Part shown: piece by piece, positions 1-11,496 of the stretch
Numbering within the stretch: position 1 is the stretch's first letter
Layout: every line of letters begins with the position of its first letter
Assembly: GCA_007922195.1 (NCBI GenBank)
Contig: ML681998.1
Span: 19,913,663-19,977,662, forward strand
From: Podocnemis expansa
Lineage: Eukaryota > Chordata > Testudines > Podocnemididae
DNA: 64,000 bases
Direction of reading: 5' to 3'
Position numbers and translations under genes: made by a program
The notes under the pieces: model-generated
Databases searched by the model: none
What the model was told of the DNA's origin: nothing
What the model saw: the letters and a program-made list of their open reading frames with translations, nothing else

Positions 1-936
1 CAAGGGCATTCAGTCCCAGGAGATATCTGAGGATAACTCTGACCCTATGACAGACATTCTGTCACCCCCAGGCCCCTCTAGGGTGGCTCTCCCTATCATA
101 AAGACTATTGAAAAGAACATGAAGCAGATTTGGCAAACTCCATCTTCTGCTTTGCCCACAGCAAAAAAAAAAAATGGAAAAGAAATATTTTGTACTGTCT
201 AAGTATTATGAGTGTTTGTACACCCACCCTGCTCCGGGCTCATTTGTTGTGACAGCTGCCCTTGAAAAGGAAAGACAAGGTGCCCCAGCTCCTACTCCAA
301 AATCAAAGGACACCAAAAAGTTAGAACTCTTCAGCCACAAGGTCTATTCTACTGGGGGCTTACAGCTCAGGGTAGCAAACCAACAAGCTATCCTGAGTTG
401 ATATACTCACAAGACATGGTCATCTATGGAAAGGTTTGCCATTAGTCTCCCACTGGATTCTAAGAAGGACTTTGATGCCCTAGTGGAGGAAGGGAAAGCT
501 GTGGCCAAGGCTTCCCCTTCAGGGGGCCTTGGATGCTGCAGATGCTGCGGCCCGGGTCATGGCATCAAGAATCTCGATGTGTCGCAGCTCTTGGCTACAG
601 GTCTCGGGCCTACCCCCAGAAGTTCAATTCACAGTCCAGGATTTGCCTTTTGAAGGACAGTCTTTATTTTCTTCACAAATGGACTCTAAATTACACGGTG
701 TGAAAGACTCTAAAGCTACTTTGAAATCCCTGGGGATGCACACCCCTGTGTCCCAACACAGACATTTTAGACCAGAGGCCTTCTCCCACGCTGCAACTCA
801 GTATCAGAGACAGGACTCTAACCGCAGGCAGGGAAGGCTCAATAGGAGTCAGAATAGGAGCAGACACAGACAGTTTTCATCAAGCTGCAGGCATGGCACT
901 CCGAAACAGCCCCAGGGCTCTAAACAGAACATTTGA
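1..936 (+). pseudogene. DIRS gag-like remnant, broken
   Basis: This stretch is the end of the first, gag-like gene of DIRS copy 1. Pieces are readable in changing frames: one at 174-401 (a YLYTHPAP-like run and a GGLQLRVANQQAILS segment), one at 426-540, and one at 529-936 (SSWLQVSGLPPEVQFTVQDL, then a basic, Gln/Arg-rich tail). Frame changes and stops separate them, so no single protein is made. The order gag then RT fits the DIRS layout. Function is inferred from position; gag-like DIRS proteins are poorly characterised. A poly-A run at 163-176 lies just before the 174-401 piece. Confidence 0.65.
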
Positions 937-1164
937 CTCTTCAGTCGAGGACAGCGCACCAATCCCACATCTATTCCGCAACCGCTTAGCCCTCTTCCTC
1001 CATGCGTGGTGCCAGATTACATTGGAGAAATGGGTTCTATGCATGGTGGAACTGGGCTATTCTATCCAATTCCATACCATCCCACTTTCACGCCCCGCCC
1101 CCGTTCCTCGTCCCTTTTCAGGGACCCCTCTCACGACCAAATCCTCTTGGAAGAGGTCCACTGA

Positions 1165-3549
1165 CTTGTCAGACTAGGAGCTATAGAAGAGGTCCCTCTC
1201 AACCGCAGGGGAAAGGGGTTTTATTCAAGATATTTCCTGATTCCGAAATCCAAAGGTGGCCTCAGGCCTATTTTAGATCTAAGGGCCTTAAACAGGTTCA
1301 TAAAAAGGATAAAATTCTGCATGGTTTCCCTAGACTCAGTGATTTCTTCCCTTGGCACAGGAGATTGGTTCACTGCCCACGATCTTCATGATGCATACTT
1401 CCATATTTCCATCACTCCGAGACACAGACGCTTTCTAAGATTTACAGTGGGACCCCACCATTTCCAGTTTGCTGTCCTCCCATTTGGACTGTCCACAGCC
1501 CCAAGGGTCTTCACTAAATGTATGGCTGTCGTAACAGCTTTTCTACAGAGAAATCGGGTCCATGTGTTCCCCTGTCTAGATGACTGGCTAGTCATGGGCA
1601 CGTCAAAGGAGCATGTTCTGGCCAGTTTATCTCTCATTCAAGGACTCTTCAAAGAATTGGGGCTGTTGATCAACACACAAAAGTCAGTTCTCATCTCCAC
1701 CCAGTCCATAGACTTCATAGGGGCCACTCTCAATTCGGTCATCTCCAGAGCCTCCCTTCCTCCTCAGCGCTTGCACGCAATAGTATCAGTTATTCAGGAC
1801 TGGTCTTGTAATCCCCTAATAACCGCCTGCGCATGTCTGAGACTACTGGGACACATGGCCGCTTGCACACATGTGGTGCCATTGGCCAGACTGCATATGA
1901 GACTGCTTCAGTTATGGCTTGCCTCAGTTTTTTGCCCAGCCAGGGACAGCCTGGACCTAGTGATCTCTGTGCCTGACTCAATCCTGGCCTCCCTAACCTG
2001 GTGGACGAATCAAACCATAGTCTGTGGTGGGGTCCCCTTCAGAAAGCCTCATCCCGAGTTGACTCTGGTTATGGATGCCTCGGACGCAGGCTGGGGAGCC
2101 CACCTGGGATATCTCTCAACGCAAGGGTGTTGGCTAGCTCAGGACAGGTTAGCCCACATCAACATCAAAGAACTTCGAGCGGTCCGCCTTGCCTGCCAAG
2201 CATGCAGTGCCCAGCTGGCAAGTTGTCACATCGCCACGAAGATGGACAATATAGCGGCAATGTTCTATATAAACAGGCAGGGGGGGGCACAGTCTCCCCG
2301 CCTCTGCAAAGAGGTGATGGCTCTCTGGGACTTCTGTATCCCTGTGGGGATAACGTTGGAAGCATCTTATCTCCTGGGGACACAAAACAGAATCACGGAT
2401 TCCCTCAGCCACTCCACTCATCCCCATGAATGGTCCCTGAAGAACGAGGTTATACTTACTGTGTTCCATATCTGGGGTACTCCCTGAGTAGATCTGTTTG
2501 CAACCAGTCTCAACTCCAAGTGCCAATGGTTCTGTTTGTTTCTGGGACTTGATCGCCATTCCATGGGAGATGCCTTCCAGATGTCTTGGTCCAACCAGCT
2601 GCTATACACATTTCCACCCTTTCCCCTGGTGGGCAGAGTCCTGGCAAAGGTGAAGTCAGACAGAGCCTCCATCATCTTAGTAGCTCTGGCATGGCTGCGC
2701 CAGTACTGGTTCTCCACCCTCCTGGACCTTCTCGTATCAGCCCCCCTCTCACTCCCGCTAACTCCGGACCTAGTGACCCAGGACCAGGAGCTTCTCAGGC
2801 ACCCAGACCTCAATTCACTCCTATCTCACGGCAGGGAAGCTCCATGGTTAAGTGCTGATGAGCGGAGATGCTCTCACCATGTGAGAGAGGTACTGCTGGA
2901 AAGCAGGAAACCTTCCACTAGACTAACATACCTCTCAAAATGGAGGAGGTTCTCCATCTGGTGCGGCCAAAACTCATGTGTGCCAACGTCATGCACCATC
3001 CAGATGGTCTTGGACTACTTAATGCAATTGAAACATCAAGGTCTGTCAAACTTCTCCTTGAAGGTCCACCTGGCAGCAATTTCGGCCTTCCATGTCCAAA
3101 CTGACAGTCGTATAATCTTTTCCAACCCAGTTCGGTTCATGAAAGGCCTGGTGAAGAAATTTCCTCCCGTGAGGGCACCAGTTCCACAGTGCAACCTGAA
3201 GTTGGTACTTAATACCCTAACGAGACACCCATTTGAGCCTATGGCAGCCTGCTCGGACTTGTACTTATCGTGGAAGGTAGCCTTCCTCATTGCGATCACG
3301 TCGACAAGGAGGGTCTCTGAGCTCTGGGCCCTTACTGTAGACACACCATGCTTAGTATTCTTTAAGGACAAGGTCCGCCTGTGGCCCCACCCAGCATTTT
3401 TACCCAAAGTGGTCTCTTATTTTCACTCCACCCAAGACATTTTCTTGCCAGTGTTCTACCCAAAGCTGCATACTTTTAAGCATCAATTGGTTGGTCCTAC
3501 ATTGCCTGGACATTCGCTGGGCTCTAGCTTTTTACCTGGAGAGGACTAA
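1165..3549 (+). pseudogene. DIRS RT-RNase H-tyrosine recombinase frame, one internal stop
   Basis: One frame runs from just after TGA 1162-1164 to the stop at 3549, broken only by TGA at 2485-2487. RT: GDWFTAHDLHDAYFHI (about 1357-1404) carries the first catalytic Asp, LPFGLSTAP is the middle motif, and CLDDW (about 1573-1587) is the catalytic pair. RNase H: VMDASDAGWGAH (about 2068-2103), NIKELRAV (about 2161) and MDNIAAMFYINRQGG (about 2240). The recombinase part begins near 2900 with TRLTYLSKWRRFSIWC and has the first catalytic Arg in TSTRRVSELWAL (about 3300). Codons upstream of 1162 continue RT homology in other frames. With the stop at 2485 and the frame break after about 3510 this copy should not make full-length enzyme. 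Confidence 0.85.
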
Positions 3550-3877
3550 AACCTTCAGGAAATCCCAATAATTGTTTGTTGCAGTCGCTAATAGGATCAG
3601 AGGTCAACCAGTTTCAGCCAAGACAGTCTTTAACTGGATCACCTCGTGTATCAAGACCTGCTATTTGCTCGCTCACAAATCTGCTCCGAAGGTCTCGGCT
3701 CATTCTACAAGGGCTCAAGCGGCAATAGCGGCCTTCAGTGCCAAAGTCCCAGTCGAGGACATCTGTAAGGCAGCGACGTGGTTATCCATTCACATGTTTA
3801 CAGCGCACTATGTTATCATGCAGCAGGCAATGCAAGATGCTTTGATGGGCAGGGCAGTGCTCAACTCATCCTTGTGA
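3550..3877 (+). pseudogene. C-terminal part of DIRS tyrosine recombinase, frameshifted
   Basis: This is the end of the recombinase, displaced from the main frame by a frame change near 3510-3550. An open piece from 3572 to the stop at 3877 reads KTVFNWITSCIKTCY, then the HSTR catalytic box (3701-3712), then EDICKAATWLS and HMFTAHYV, which carry the His/Trp and the nucleophilic Tyr expected in this family. Catalytic boxes are therefore conserved although the frame is not. It ends about 40 bp before the internal complementary region, the usual spacing in a compact DIRS element. Confidence 0.8.
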
Positions 3878-3914
3878 TGCATACCGACCTCACCTCCAAT
3901 GATTGCTTGGGATT

Positions 3915-4240
3915 CACCTAACTGGAGATGACATGAGCACCACTCGAAGGAGAAAGATGGTTACTCACCTTTTCTGTAACTGTCATTCTTCGAGATGTGT
4001 GCTCATGTCTACTCCAAACCCTCCCACCTCCCCTCTGTTGGTTCATTGAGAAGGAACTGACGGGGGAGTGATTGGAGGGAGATTATATGTGGTGCTATTA
4101 TCGTGCGACTCCAGGGGGCTCCCTCTGGCCACAGGAGTTGCTAGGGAAAAATCTGCCGGCAGCCATGCACCTAACTGGAGTAGACATGAGCACACATCTC
4201 AAAGAACGACAGTTACAGAAAAGGTGAGTAACCATCTTTC
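3915..4240. repeat. DIRS copy 1 right-end module: internal complementary region and inverted arms
   Basis: Arms at 3952-4016 and 4176-4240 are reverse complements at 63 of 65 positions by eye (arm 2 begins tggagtagacatgagcac and ends gtaaccatctttc). About 160 bp separate them. A third, shorter complementary piece at 3919-3950 (tggagatgacatgagcacca) precedes arm 1. This matches the DIRS design in which an internal complementary region lets the element circularise before integration. The module can fold into a long hairpin in DNA or pre-mRNA. Confidence 0.8.
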
Positions 4241-4322
4241 TTAGAGATCATACGTCTAACAAAATGCTTAGCACAATGTATTAGGTTTTGGAAGTATCTA
4301 ATGTTGAAATTGCTCTTTGCAG

Positions 4323-4494
4323 TGATAAAAACAAAAGAAGAACAAAAACAGTAAAGAAAACACTGGAACCCAAGTGGAACCAAACATTCATTTATTCTCC
4401 AGTTCATCGGAGAGAATTTCGAGAACGAATGTTGGAGATTACCCTTTGGGACCAAGCACGAGTTCGTGAGGAAGAAAGTGAATTTTTAGGAGAG
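4323..4494 (+). CDS. RIMS2: RIMS2 exon: C-terminal half of the C2A domain
   Basis: RIM2 is a presynaptic active-zone scaffold that links synaptic vesicles, calcium channels and Munc13. The exon follows ctctttgcag and ends GGAGAG before gtattc. Its first base completes a split codon and it ends on a whole codon. The product contains KTLEPKWNQTFIYSPVHR and then FRERMLEITLWDQARVREEE, the late beta strands of a C2 domain; the KKTLEPKWNQTF run is typical of RIM C2A, which does not bind calcium. The next exon (5555) joins in phase. The DIRS right end lies 82 nt upstream, leaving a short native acceptor region. RIMS1 is the alternative for this exon alone; the downstream exons favour RIMS2. Confidence 0.93.
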
Positions 4495-4654
4495 GTATTC
4501 AGAACTCTTTTGATTATTCATAACCAATCAATAGTTTGGGGACTTTGGCCATAGTACATGGATGACTAATGATTTCCTTGGCTGTTCTAAACTAAAACAT
4601 TTTTATCTGATGTAAAAATAAATAAATAAAAGCTGACACTTATTCACTTATTCA
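4495..4654. other. RIMS2 intron, 5' part
   Basis: Starts with donor gtattc. The rest is ordinary AT-rich intron with a short (aaat)n run at about 4616-4630; no other element is recognised. Confidence 0.6.
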
Positions 4655-5073
4655 TGGACAGAGGCAGATTACTGCATGGGCCAACTGGGTCCATGCCCAG
4701 GGGCCCACCACAATGTGGAGGCCCTCTGCCCTGCCAGGAGTGCAGAGTGGGGTGGGCCGGCCCAGAAACCGGGTTCTGCACTTCAACCCCCCCTTGGCCA
4801 GCTGCTCTGCCCTGGGACTGGGGTAGGTTGGCTGTGGCCTGGCTGGTGGGTCCCCAGGGACCTCTGGGCTACCCTGCACATGCTGGTTGGCCCAGCCAAC
4901 CCCAGGAGCCATCTGGCAAGGCAGCAGCTGGCCTCTGGCCCCAGCCCACCACATGCCCCCACTGCTGGCCTGCCTGCATTGGGCCCAAGGTGGGGGTAGC
5001 GCCTGCTCCAGGTGGGGGTGCCCACCAGTGGAGGAAGCGCAGGGACCCTGTGGCCCTGATCTGCCTCTGTCCA
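4655..5073. mobile_element. Nonautonomous DNA transposon with perfect 15-bp terminal inverted repeats
   Basis: Left end tggacagaggcagat (4655-4669) is exactly the reverse complement of the right end (5059-5073). The inside is very GC-rich against AT-rich flanks and makes open frames on both strands that look like no protein. The core cagaggc resembles hAT-type ends (inference). I could not find a convincing 8-bp target duplication, so the exact outer limits and superfamily are uncertain. It sits in the intron between the exons at 4494 and 5555. Confidence 0.7.
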
Positions 5074-5554
5074 CAAGTTAATAGTAATGCTTCCAAAAAG
5101 TTATTTTAAATTTACCATGAAATGCTGGTATCTGATACATTCTTTAGTTATTTTGTCTTAATAACAGCTTGCATATCATTTTAACAAGGCATTTTCTTTT
5201 AGGATTGTTGGTAGAGGTCCAGATTTGTCCCTGGTTTAACACTACTGTAGAATGATTGTTGGTTAATTTTATCTTAAGATATTGAGATGCTGTTCAGACT
5301 GTCATTAAAGTGTTAAGATTCCTATTAAAGCTATTAACTTAAAGTATTTGTTTTATTCAGTGTCGAGATTTGTTGTAAGTACAGATAGTATATCTTCATA
5401 AGTGTTTTGGTGGCTAAGTTTTGAGTAGATTCAAGGACTTTTTAAAATTTCATATCTGTATGTTCAAATTAAAAGAATAAATTGAATGAAATGTGTAGAA
5501 ATACCTATTGTAAAGTAGTGTTACTTTGTAACACTTTTGCTTTTTTCTTTATAG
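5074..5554. other. RIMS2 intron, 3' part
   Basis: AT-rich intron ending in a pyrimidine-rich tract and acceptor tttctttatag. No further element recognised. Confidence 0.6.
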
Positions 5555-5708
5555 ATTCTCATTGAGCTAGAGACAGCACTACTAGATGATGAACCTCACT
5601 GGTACAAACTTCAGACACATGATGTTTCCTCATTGCCTCTTCCCCATCCCTCGCCGTATTTGCCACGCAGACAACTACATGGTGAAAGCCCTACACGGAG
5701 GTTACAAA
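5555..5708 (+). CDS. RIMS2: RIMS2 exon: end of C2A and start of linker
   Basis: The exon follows tttatag and ends TTACAAA before gtaggt, leaving one base of a split codon. It begins ILIELETALLDDEPHWYKLQ, the last strand of C2A, then HDVSSLPLPHPSPYLPRRQ and HGESPTRRLQ, the start of the proline- and arginine-rich linker. From knowledge of the family, the SSLPLPHPSPY and RRQLHGESPTRRLQ wording fits RIM2, while RIM1 differs here. It joins the exon at 30267 in frame to give an Arg codon, and also joins the 27-nt candidate microexon at 15626 in frame. Confidence 0.94.
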
Positions 5709-7161
5709 GTAGGTGATTAATATTACTAATGTTGTGTATATTTAATCTAAATTAGTGTGTATGTTATGTTACAATTTAGGCTAAGGATTTGTAAAAGCCA
5801 AAGAAGACATGTGCTTGTTTTTCATTGTCTTTAATGAGTCCCTTTTACAATTGCCAGTGAGATTCAGAAGTGCTGAACGGCTAATGCTGAATAGCACATG
5901 ACGATGCATTCTTTCTTAAAATACATGAGTCAATCCTCAATGAAGGAAATTAGTCTCTAAACTATGACACTTTGCACTTGTTGAGAACCTAGTTTTCTCT
6001 TTATGTGTGTAATTTGGTCACGCAACCCAAGCACAATAACTTTTTCTTCACCTTAAACTTTAAAAAATGAAGTACAGTGACTTGTATGCAACTTCACATG
6101 TATTGAATTTAAAAAATTGCTTTGATACTACCAGAAAAAAGAGCATGGTCAACATTTGGTTAAATTTCTGACAATTCTGTGTTGTCAGACCATATGGCAT
6201 GCAGAAGTTTTTGTTTGACTGTGCAGGTAAGAAGTTTGTTTCGTAACTCCATTTTGTACAGAGTAGCATTAGAGGTCAATGGTAGGCTGCAGTAAATAGC
6301 AGAAGTATTAACAGAACTTAAACTCAGTATAGGTAATAGGATATTTAAGGCAGAAAAAGTGGTAGTGTAGGACCAAATTTTATTTTATCATTTTCTTTGT
6401 TTTTCACCATTCAAATTACTTTCTTGGGTCAGTATTTCAAAGTTGTACTTTATGGTTTACCTTTACAAAATTTCTGGAGGGACTGTGATGTATTCTTCGT
6501 GTGTCCAACAGATATTTTTTGTATAAAACCTAACCAGTTTATAAGACTTTTTATGCTCTCTCTCTCTCTCTCCCTCCATGCACATGCACATATATGCACA
6601 CCTTGAACAGAATTTTTTTTTAATTTTGTTTTTGACAGAGAAGCCCAAACAACCTTTAGTATATTATAAACTCCATATGGATTCTCCAGCGACTAATCTC
6701 ATAACAGAAGAATTTGTAATAGTTGTCTACTTTGGGTCATGCACCTGAATATGAGAAGGGTTGGAATGCTCCATATCTTAATATTCTGAAATTGATAAGC
6801 TATCACACCAACTTGCAGCGCATAGCTTTCTATCTCTCAGATTATCATTATACTTAGGGCTTTTTTTTTTTTTCAGATTGACAGGTATCCAGTGTCCTTC
6901 TCAGAAGCTATGTTGCTGATATTCACAGATTCCTGTGATTTTTAAGTGTGGTTCCTTCTTAATTTCCTGCTGTTAGTATTTTTGTAAAGTGTTTTAAAAT
7001 TTAAATTTAACTTTTCTGGAGCATGAGGACAGTTTTGTATTTGTCCTTTATTTTGTTTTTTCATAGCTTTCAGAAAATATTAAATCCTGAGTAGCAGCCC
7101 CATTTGTTTTTAGAACATTACCTATGTCCAATGAAATGATGGTCATTGAGGATGACCGTAA
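5709..7161. other. RIMS2 intron, no clear element
   Basis: Start of an intron of about 24.6 kb (to 30266). AT-rich, with a (tc)n microsatellite at 6556-6577 and a thymine run near 6861. No coding or mobile sequence recognised. Confidence 0.5.
6556..6577. repeat. (CT)n microsatellite
   Basis: About nine tandem ct units ending in ccctcc, followed by catgcacatgcacatatatg alternation. Confidence 0.85.
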
Positions 7162-7164
7162 TTG

Positions 7165-7659
7165 CTAGTTGCTTTGTTTAGGGAAGATAACTGCAAGATT
7201 CATTGTCTGATCAAATATATGCCTCCTATCTTCAAATCTGAGAAAGAATGTATTGTATCTTCCTGGCCTCACCTGACCAGTCTCATAAACCAGCATGGAA
7301 GCAAGTATGGAAAGCCCTATCAAAGGCTGTGCAGTATCAAATATTTGCTTTGGATGGAGGTCAATGCAGAAATCCTTCATTTCAATGTAGGTTTGATTCA
7401 ATTGACCAATAAGCAATTCTCTGACATCCTCAAAATATTCCGCAAGTTCCAAAGAATTAGAACAAAAGAAAAGGTTTAAAGTACTCATTATAATTGTTGG
7501 AACTGACACACATTCCTCCCTTTGACACAATACTGTCCAAATTTCAGTAATAATGTGCGTTTCCAAATTGTGATGAAAAACCCACTCAAGGATTTCAGAA
7601 TTCTGATTGCTCCAGGAGGCCACACTTCTCTTTGCTGTTCTAGACTGTGTATACTTCAA
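7165..7659 (-). pseudogene. Unidentified antisense open frame, possible processed-pseudogene relic
   Basis: A 164-codon frame is open on the minus strand, unusually long for AT-rich intron here. The predicted protein has a natural-looking composition: EDVRELLIGQLNQTYIEMKD, LHPKQIFDTAQPLIGLS and GRYNTFFLRFEDRRHIFDQT. Further weak coding-like text, broken by stops, continues upstream on the same strand to about 8100, which suggests a retrocopied mRNA fragment. I do not recognise the parent gene. No poly-A tail or flanking duplication was identified, so chance cannot be excluded. Confidence 0.4.
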
Positions 7660-7739
7660 GAATTTGAAACCTGGTGTCTCATAAATTCAATTCAAATGTC
7701 TTTTGGAACTGAAGCTGTCCAGCTTTGGGACTGAGAAGA

Positions 7740-8706
7740 TGTCCAAAGTGAAATGTTGTATTCACTAGGAATTCTTATAGCAAAACGATCATGTGATAGC
7801 TAAGAAATTCCATTAAGCAGTAATAATCTCATGGGTTATCTCTGCATCAGGATTTGGAAAATTAGGTTTTTCTTGAATTGGAATATGTCTGAATTAAACT
7901 TATGTGTCACATGTCAGAAATTACAATGATCAGTACCTGGCAGAAGAAAGTGGAAGAGCCATGGGGGTGTTTGGGGAATAGACTTTTATATTCTTCTGAT
8001 TTGCACTTAGAAGAGGGAGATTATATTCTACTGACAGCGCTATAATGGTGAAGAAAATTTGGTTCCTGTTCTTTTTGTTGGAGGTTTCAAGAGAAGATTC
8101 AGTTAAATTGAAGCCCTCATCAAGTCTTTTGACCTATGAAGGTCTTACTGAATCCTGTGTGAAAAAGTCTTATGTTTAGTGGAAATTAGTGTGGCTGTCA
8201 GATGATAAAACTTTATATTGACAAAGAAATATTTGTAAAATCAAGTTTCCTACACATAAAATGTATCTGGTGTCAGTGAATTCATCTTACAGGGCAACTG
8301 TGCTCCAGGCTTTGGGGACTATGATTTTAATAAGAGAATATGGTGGTGTTATATACAAATAGCTTCCAAGCTGGTTTCAGTGTTCTACCTCAGTCAGTTA
8401 TAATGTTTATACTTTTTCATTTTCCTAATCTTTTCATGTACTTCTACATATGTAGGCCTTTGAAAGTTCCCAGTGTTTGTTCTGAAGCAAACAAAATCTC
8501 TTACAAAAGTCTATCTACCATTTTCTTTTATTTGGCACTGTTACATAAAGCCAAACTGTTCAAAGTAACCTTATCAAAATGGTAGTGCAACTACATTGAT
8601 TGTTATTAAAACATATTTAGTCGGAGGCATAACAGACAATTTTATTAGTTTCATATCAAATCCTCCTCAGAAGATACACAGAGCAGCTATCAGGAACTCC
8701 TTTAAT
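7740..8706. other. RIMS2 intron, mostly featureless
   Basis: The first part (to about 8100) may belong to the antisense relic described at 7165-7659. The rest shows no recognised element. Confidence 0.4.
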
Positions 8707-9506
8707 CAGGGTTAGGCAACCCCCAGCATGTGTGCCAACAGTGACATGCAAGCCCATTCAGAGTGGCACATGGCATCCTCTGTAGTGCCACAGAAATTGT
8801 CACTCCTGCTGCTGAAAGCCACTCCAGACAGCTTCTTTCATGGATAATGGGGTGTGAGGGATCCCCACTATGCCTATGCCCAATGCCACCAAAAAGACCT
8901 GCTCTAGGCAGCTTCTTTTGCACAATGCCTGTGGACCACTGAGAGGCACTGGTCTAGGCATTGGCTTTTGATAGTATGTTTGGGGATAGGGAGCCCTGTC
9001 TCTAGGCACACTGCGAAGAGGAGCCACTCCAGGCAACTTCTTTCTGTGGCATCCCAGGCATGCCACTGAGAGGAGCCATTCATGGCTGATTCTTTCTGTA
9101 AGCGGCTCCTTTCAGCAGCATGAAGTGCTATTCTCCTGCCCTCCAGCCATGGCTGCTGCTGAATTTTCAGGTGATCACTGCCTTTTTTCAGCATAAGGGG
9201 TCACTTGCACAAGCTGATGTTCAGAGAGGAGGGGTTTGCATAGGGCAGGGGTCTCAAACACTTAGCCCGAGGGCCGCCTGCGGCCCCTAAAGTTACTTCC
9301 TGAGGCTTGCAATGACACTATTGCTATCAATATTTGCAATACTGTTGTATGAAAAGGTTTCAGTGGTGCGGCCCTTGGGCTACTGTACTAATGCTCCTGC
9401 ATGGTGCGGTCCTTGGGCTAATGGACTAGTCCTCATGCAACCCTCATGGTGATTTGAGTTTGAGACCCCTAGCACAGAGGCTGGCAAAGGTTACCAAACC
9501 CCCCTG
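8707..9506. mobile_element. hAT-like nonautonomous element with a nested hAT
   Basis: Left end cagggttaggcaaccccc and right end ggttaccaaacccccctg are imperfect inverted repeats in the hAT style. Flanks cctttaat (8699-8706) and ccttgcat (9507-9514) agree at 6 of 8 bases, a plausible old target duplication. The inside has repeated blocks around 'ccactccaggcagcttctttc' wording at about 8820, 8905 and 9020. A second hAT lies within it at 9246-9471. Confidence 0.55.
9246..9471. mobile_element. hAT MITE, about 226 bp
   Basis: Ends caggggtctcaaac and gtttgagaccccta are inverted repeats over 13 of 14 bases, the hAT-type start CAGGGGT. Flanks gcataggg (9238-9245) and gcacagag (9472-9479) match at 6 of 8, an eroded 8-bp duplication. 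Inside is 'gcggcccttgggctactg' repeated with variation. Confidence 0.72.
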
Positions 9507-11496
9507 CCTTGCATAGTTTTTGTAGGACTTGTTGCTTTGAGTGTGCGAATATAGAGATAAATAGGGAATATTGAATCCTGAATAGTGAATCCTGTTTTTG
9601 GCTGCTGGTGTTTGCAGATTGAGACAACTTTTACCACTTTCTATATGTATTGTTGAATGCCATTAAGTATATTATTGTTAGCATGTACAGTAAGCGCTGT
9701 CTTAATTAATGTGTTAATTGTTGCTGTTAGAAATATCTTATTTCTCATTTTAAAAATATAGACATTTTCACTGTAAAAGAATCTCTCTCTGCCTCAGAAA
9801 AATGGATTTTGAATTACTAGGCTATTTGCTTTTTCATACGCAAGCATATTTGGGCTTTTTAATGTATAGCTCTACCATAAATATGTATTCTTTTCAGAGA
9901 AGAGAAAATTACTTAATTTTTGTTCTTTGAAGGTAGTATAAAAGAGCCATCTACAGTATAAAAGAGCCGCCCAACTTTTCTTGCTAACGTTGGGGATATT
10001 TTGTTTTACTTGAGTCACTTTTTATTTTCTTTCTGGCTTCAGTGAATTTTAGTGCTCATGAAAACTGCCAGATTGCCAGCCCTGAAAATGCAATTGTGTA
10101 TTTATGCACAGCCAGAGGTGGAGAGCATGCTTCCCACAGTGTCCCATATGCTATTTTCTAGTGGCCAACTCTACCAGAGAGTAGTTCAGGTTCCATGCCC
10201 ATTTATTCCTTGATTTCCCTGAACAGACAGATTTTGTGATGCAGACATATCCACTAAGAATTAATCTAAACCTACCATTGATTTTCAATTACGTCACTGA
10301 ACACACAACAGATGGTAACAAGTTTTAGTCATCTCCAGCCTGAACTTGAACTGATGCAGATGACAAGATTTGTATCCTTAGCCAATCCCCTCATAATATC
10401 CAATAGCTTGACTTCCTATTGAGAAATGCATTGCATTTTATCTGCATTTATCAAATATATGTATATATCCACCTGTAGGTTCTAATACAGAACTCTCAAA
10501 TATATAACATTAAAACAAAAGCATATATTTTCTTAAGGCCTTTCAGCCAAGGGAATTCATGGTGTTATAGGACACAAATGGCACTGTTTGGCTCTTACAC
10601 AATTACTGTGCTTTAAGCTTTTACTTACCCCACATAAAGTCTAAGGTAACATAAAATATAAATATCCATCTCACTGATCATAAGTGGACATTTGAGCTAC
10701 ATTTTTACAACAGCATCAGCCCAGCTTCAAAACCCAATATCAGCTGTGTGTATAAAGTTACAGACAAAATTAATAAAAAATATTGACAATTCAGCAGTTT
10801 ATCTGCGGAGTTATGTGCAGTAGGTTGCTGCTCACAGCTAATTGTAGACACAAAATTATAGATAATAAGAAAGAGCTTGGGCACTTGACACCTGTATTTG
10901 ATAATTAAATTGTGGCATTTGTGATATATCTCATGTGAGCTGCAGAAAATTCCACAGTCTTCATGGCTAAGTAAGGTAAATGTTTTAGTATGGTATCATC
11001 TTTAATACATTGCAACATTCTGATCAAAAGGACGGAAACTACTGGTAGTTTTCAAGTGGCTGAGAGATGAAGTCTTCTGTATTGTGGGCCTGCAAATCTA
11101 AAAGATTTTTCCTCTATGTATATCCCACAGGCTATATGTAGTATTCTTCAAATTGTAAAGTAAAGTATATTTGCTTCATGCTTCTCAGTTATTAGTAGAT
11201 TTTGGGATTAGTGGTGAATAGTACCTTATATTTAAATCATAGGCTGGTCTTGCAGTGTGGTGAAGGTGTAAGATTATTGCATATTTTGAGGCACATAGTG
11301 GTTTTTTTATTCTGTCCTAAGTCATCTTTGTTCATACAGACATTTCTTCTGTTTATTAAAATTTGTTTTAGTTATTTATAAAATGTTATTTGTTTTTACT
11401 TAGTATAAAAAAACGAATTAATGATTTCAAAGTCAGTTCTTACAGTTTTAAAACTACACTCTGCCTTGAATTATTGATCTGCTAATCATAGAGTTA
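9507..11496. other. RIMS2 intron, no recognised element
   Basis: About 2 kb of AT-rich sequence. A short direct repeat 'agtataaaagagcc' occurs twice at about 9935 and 9956. Nothing else stands out. Confidence 0.45.

Larger units (their letters stand above)
1..4240 (+). mobile_element. DIRS-type retrotransposon, copy 1 (left end outside window)
   Basis: DIRS elements are retrotransposons that integrate with a tyrosine recombinase and carry inverted terminal repeats plus an internal complementary region instead of ordinary LTRs. Read left to right this copy holds a gag-like remnant, a reverse transcriptase with a LDDW catalytic box near base 1576, an RNase H domain, and a tyrosine recombinase with the HSTR box near base 3701. 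The right end is a 65-bp inverted repeat module. The frame from 1165 to 3549 has only one internal stop, and the two right-end arms match at 63 of 65 positions, so the copy looks young. It lies in the same direction as RIMS2 and ends 82 nt before an exon. The left terminal repeat is not in the window. Confidence 0.88.

Noticed and set aside
4654..5109. Overlapping GC-rich open frames on both strands
   Set aside because: They lie inside a DNA element with perfect inverted ends; composition explains the lack of stops.
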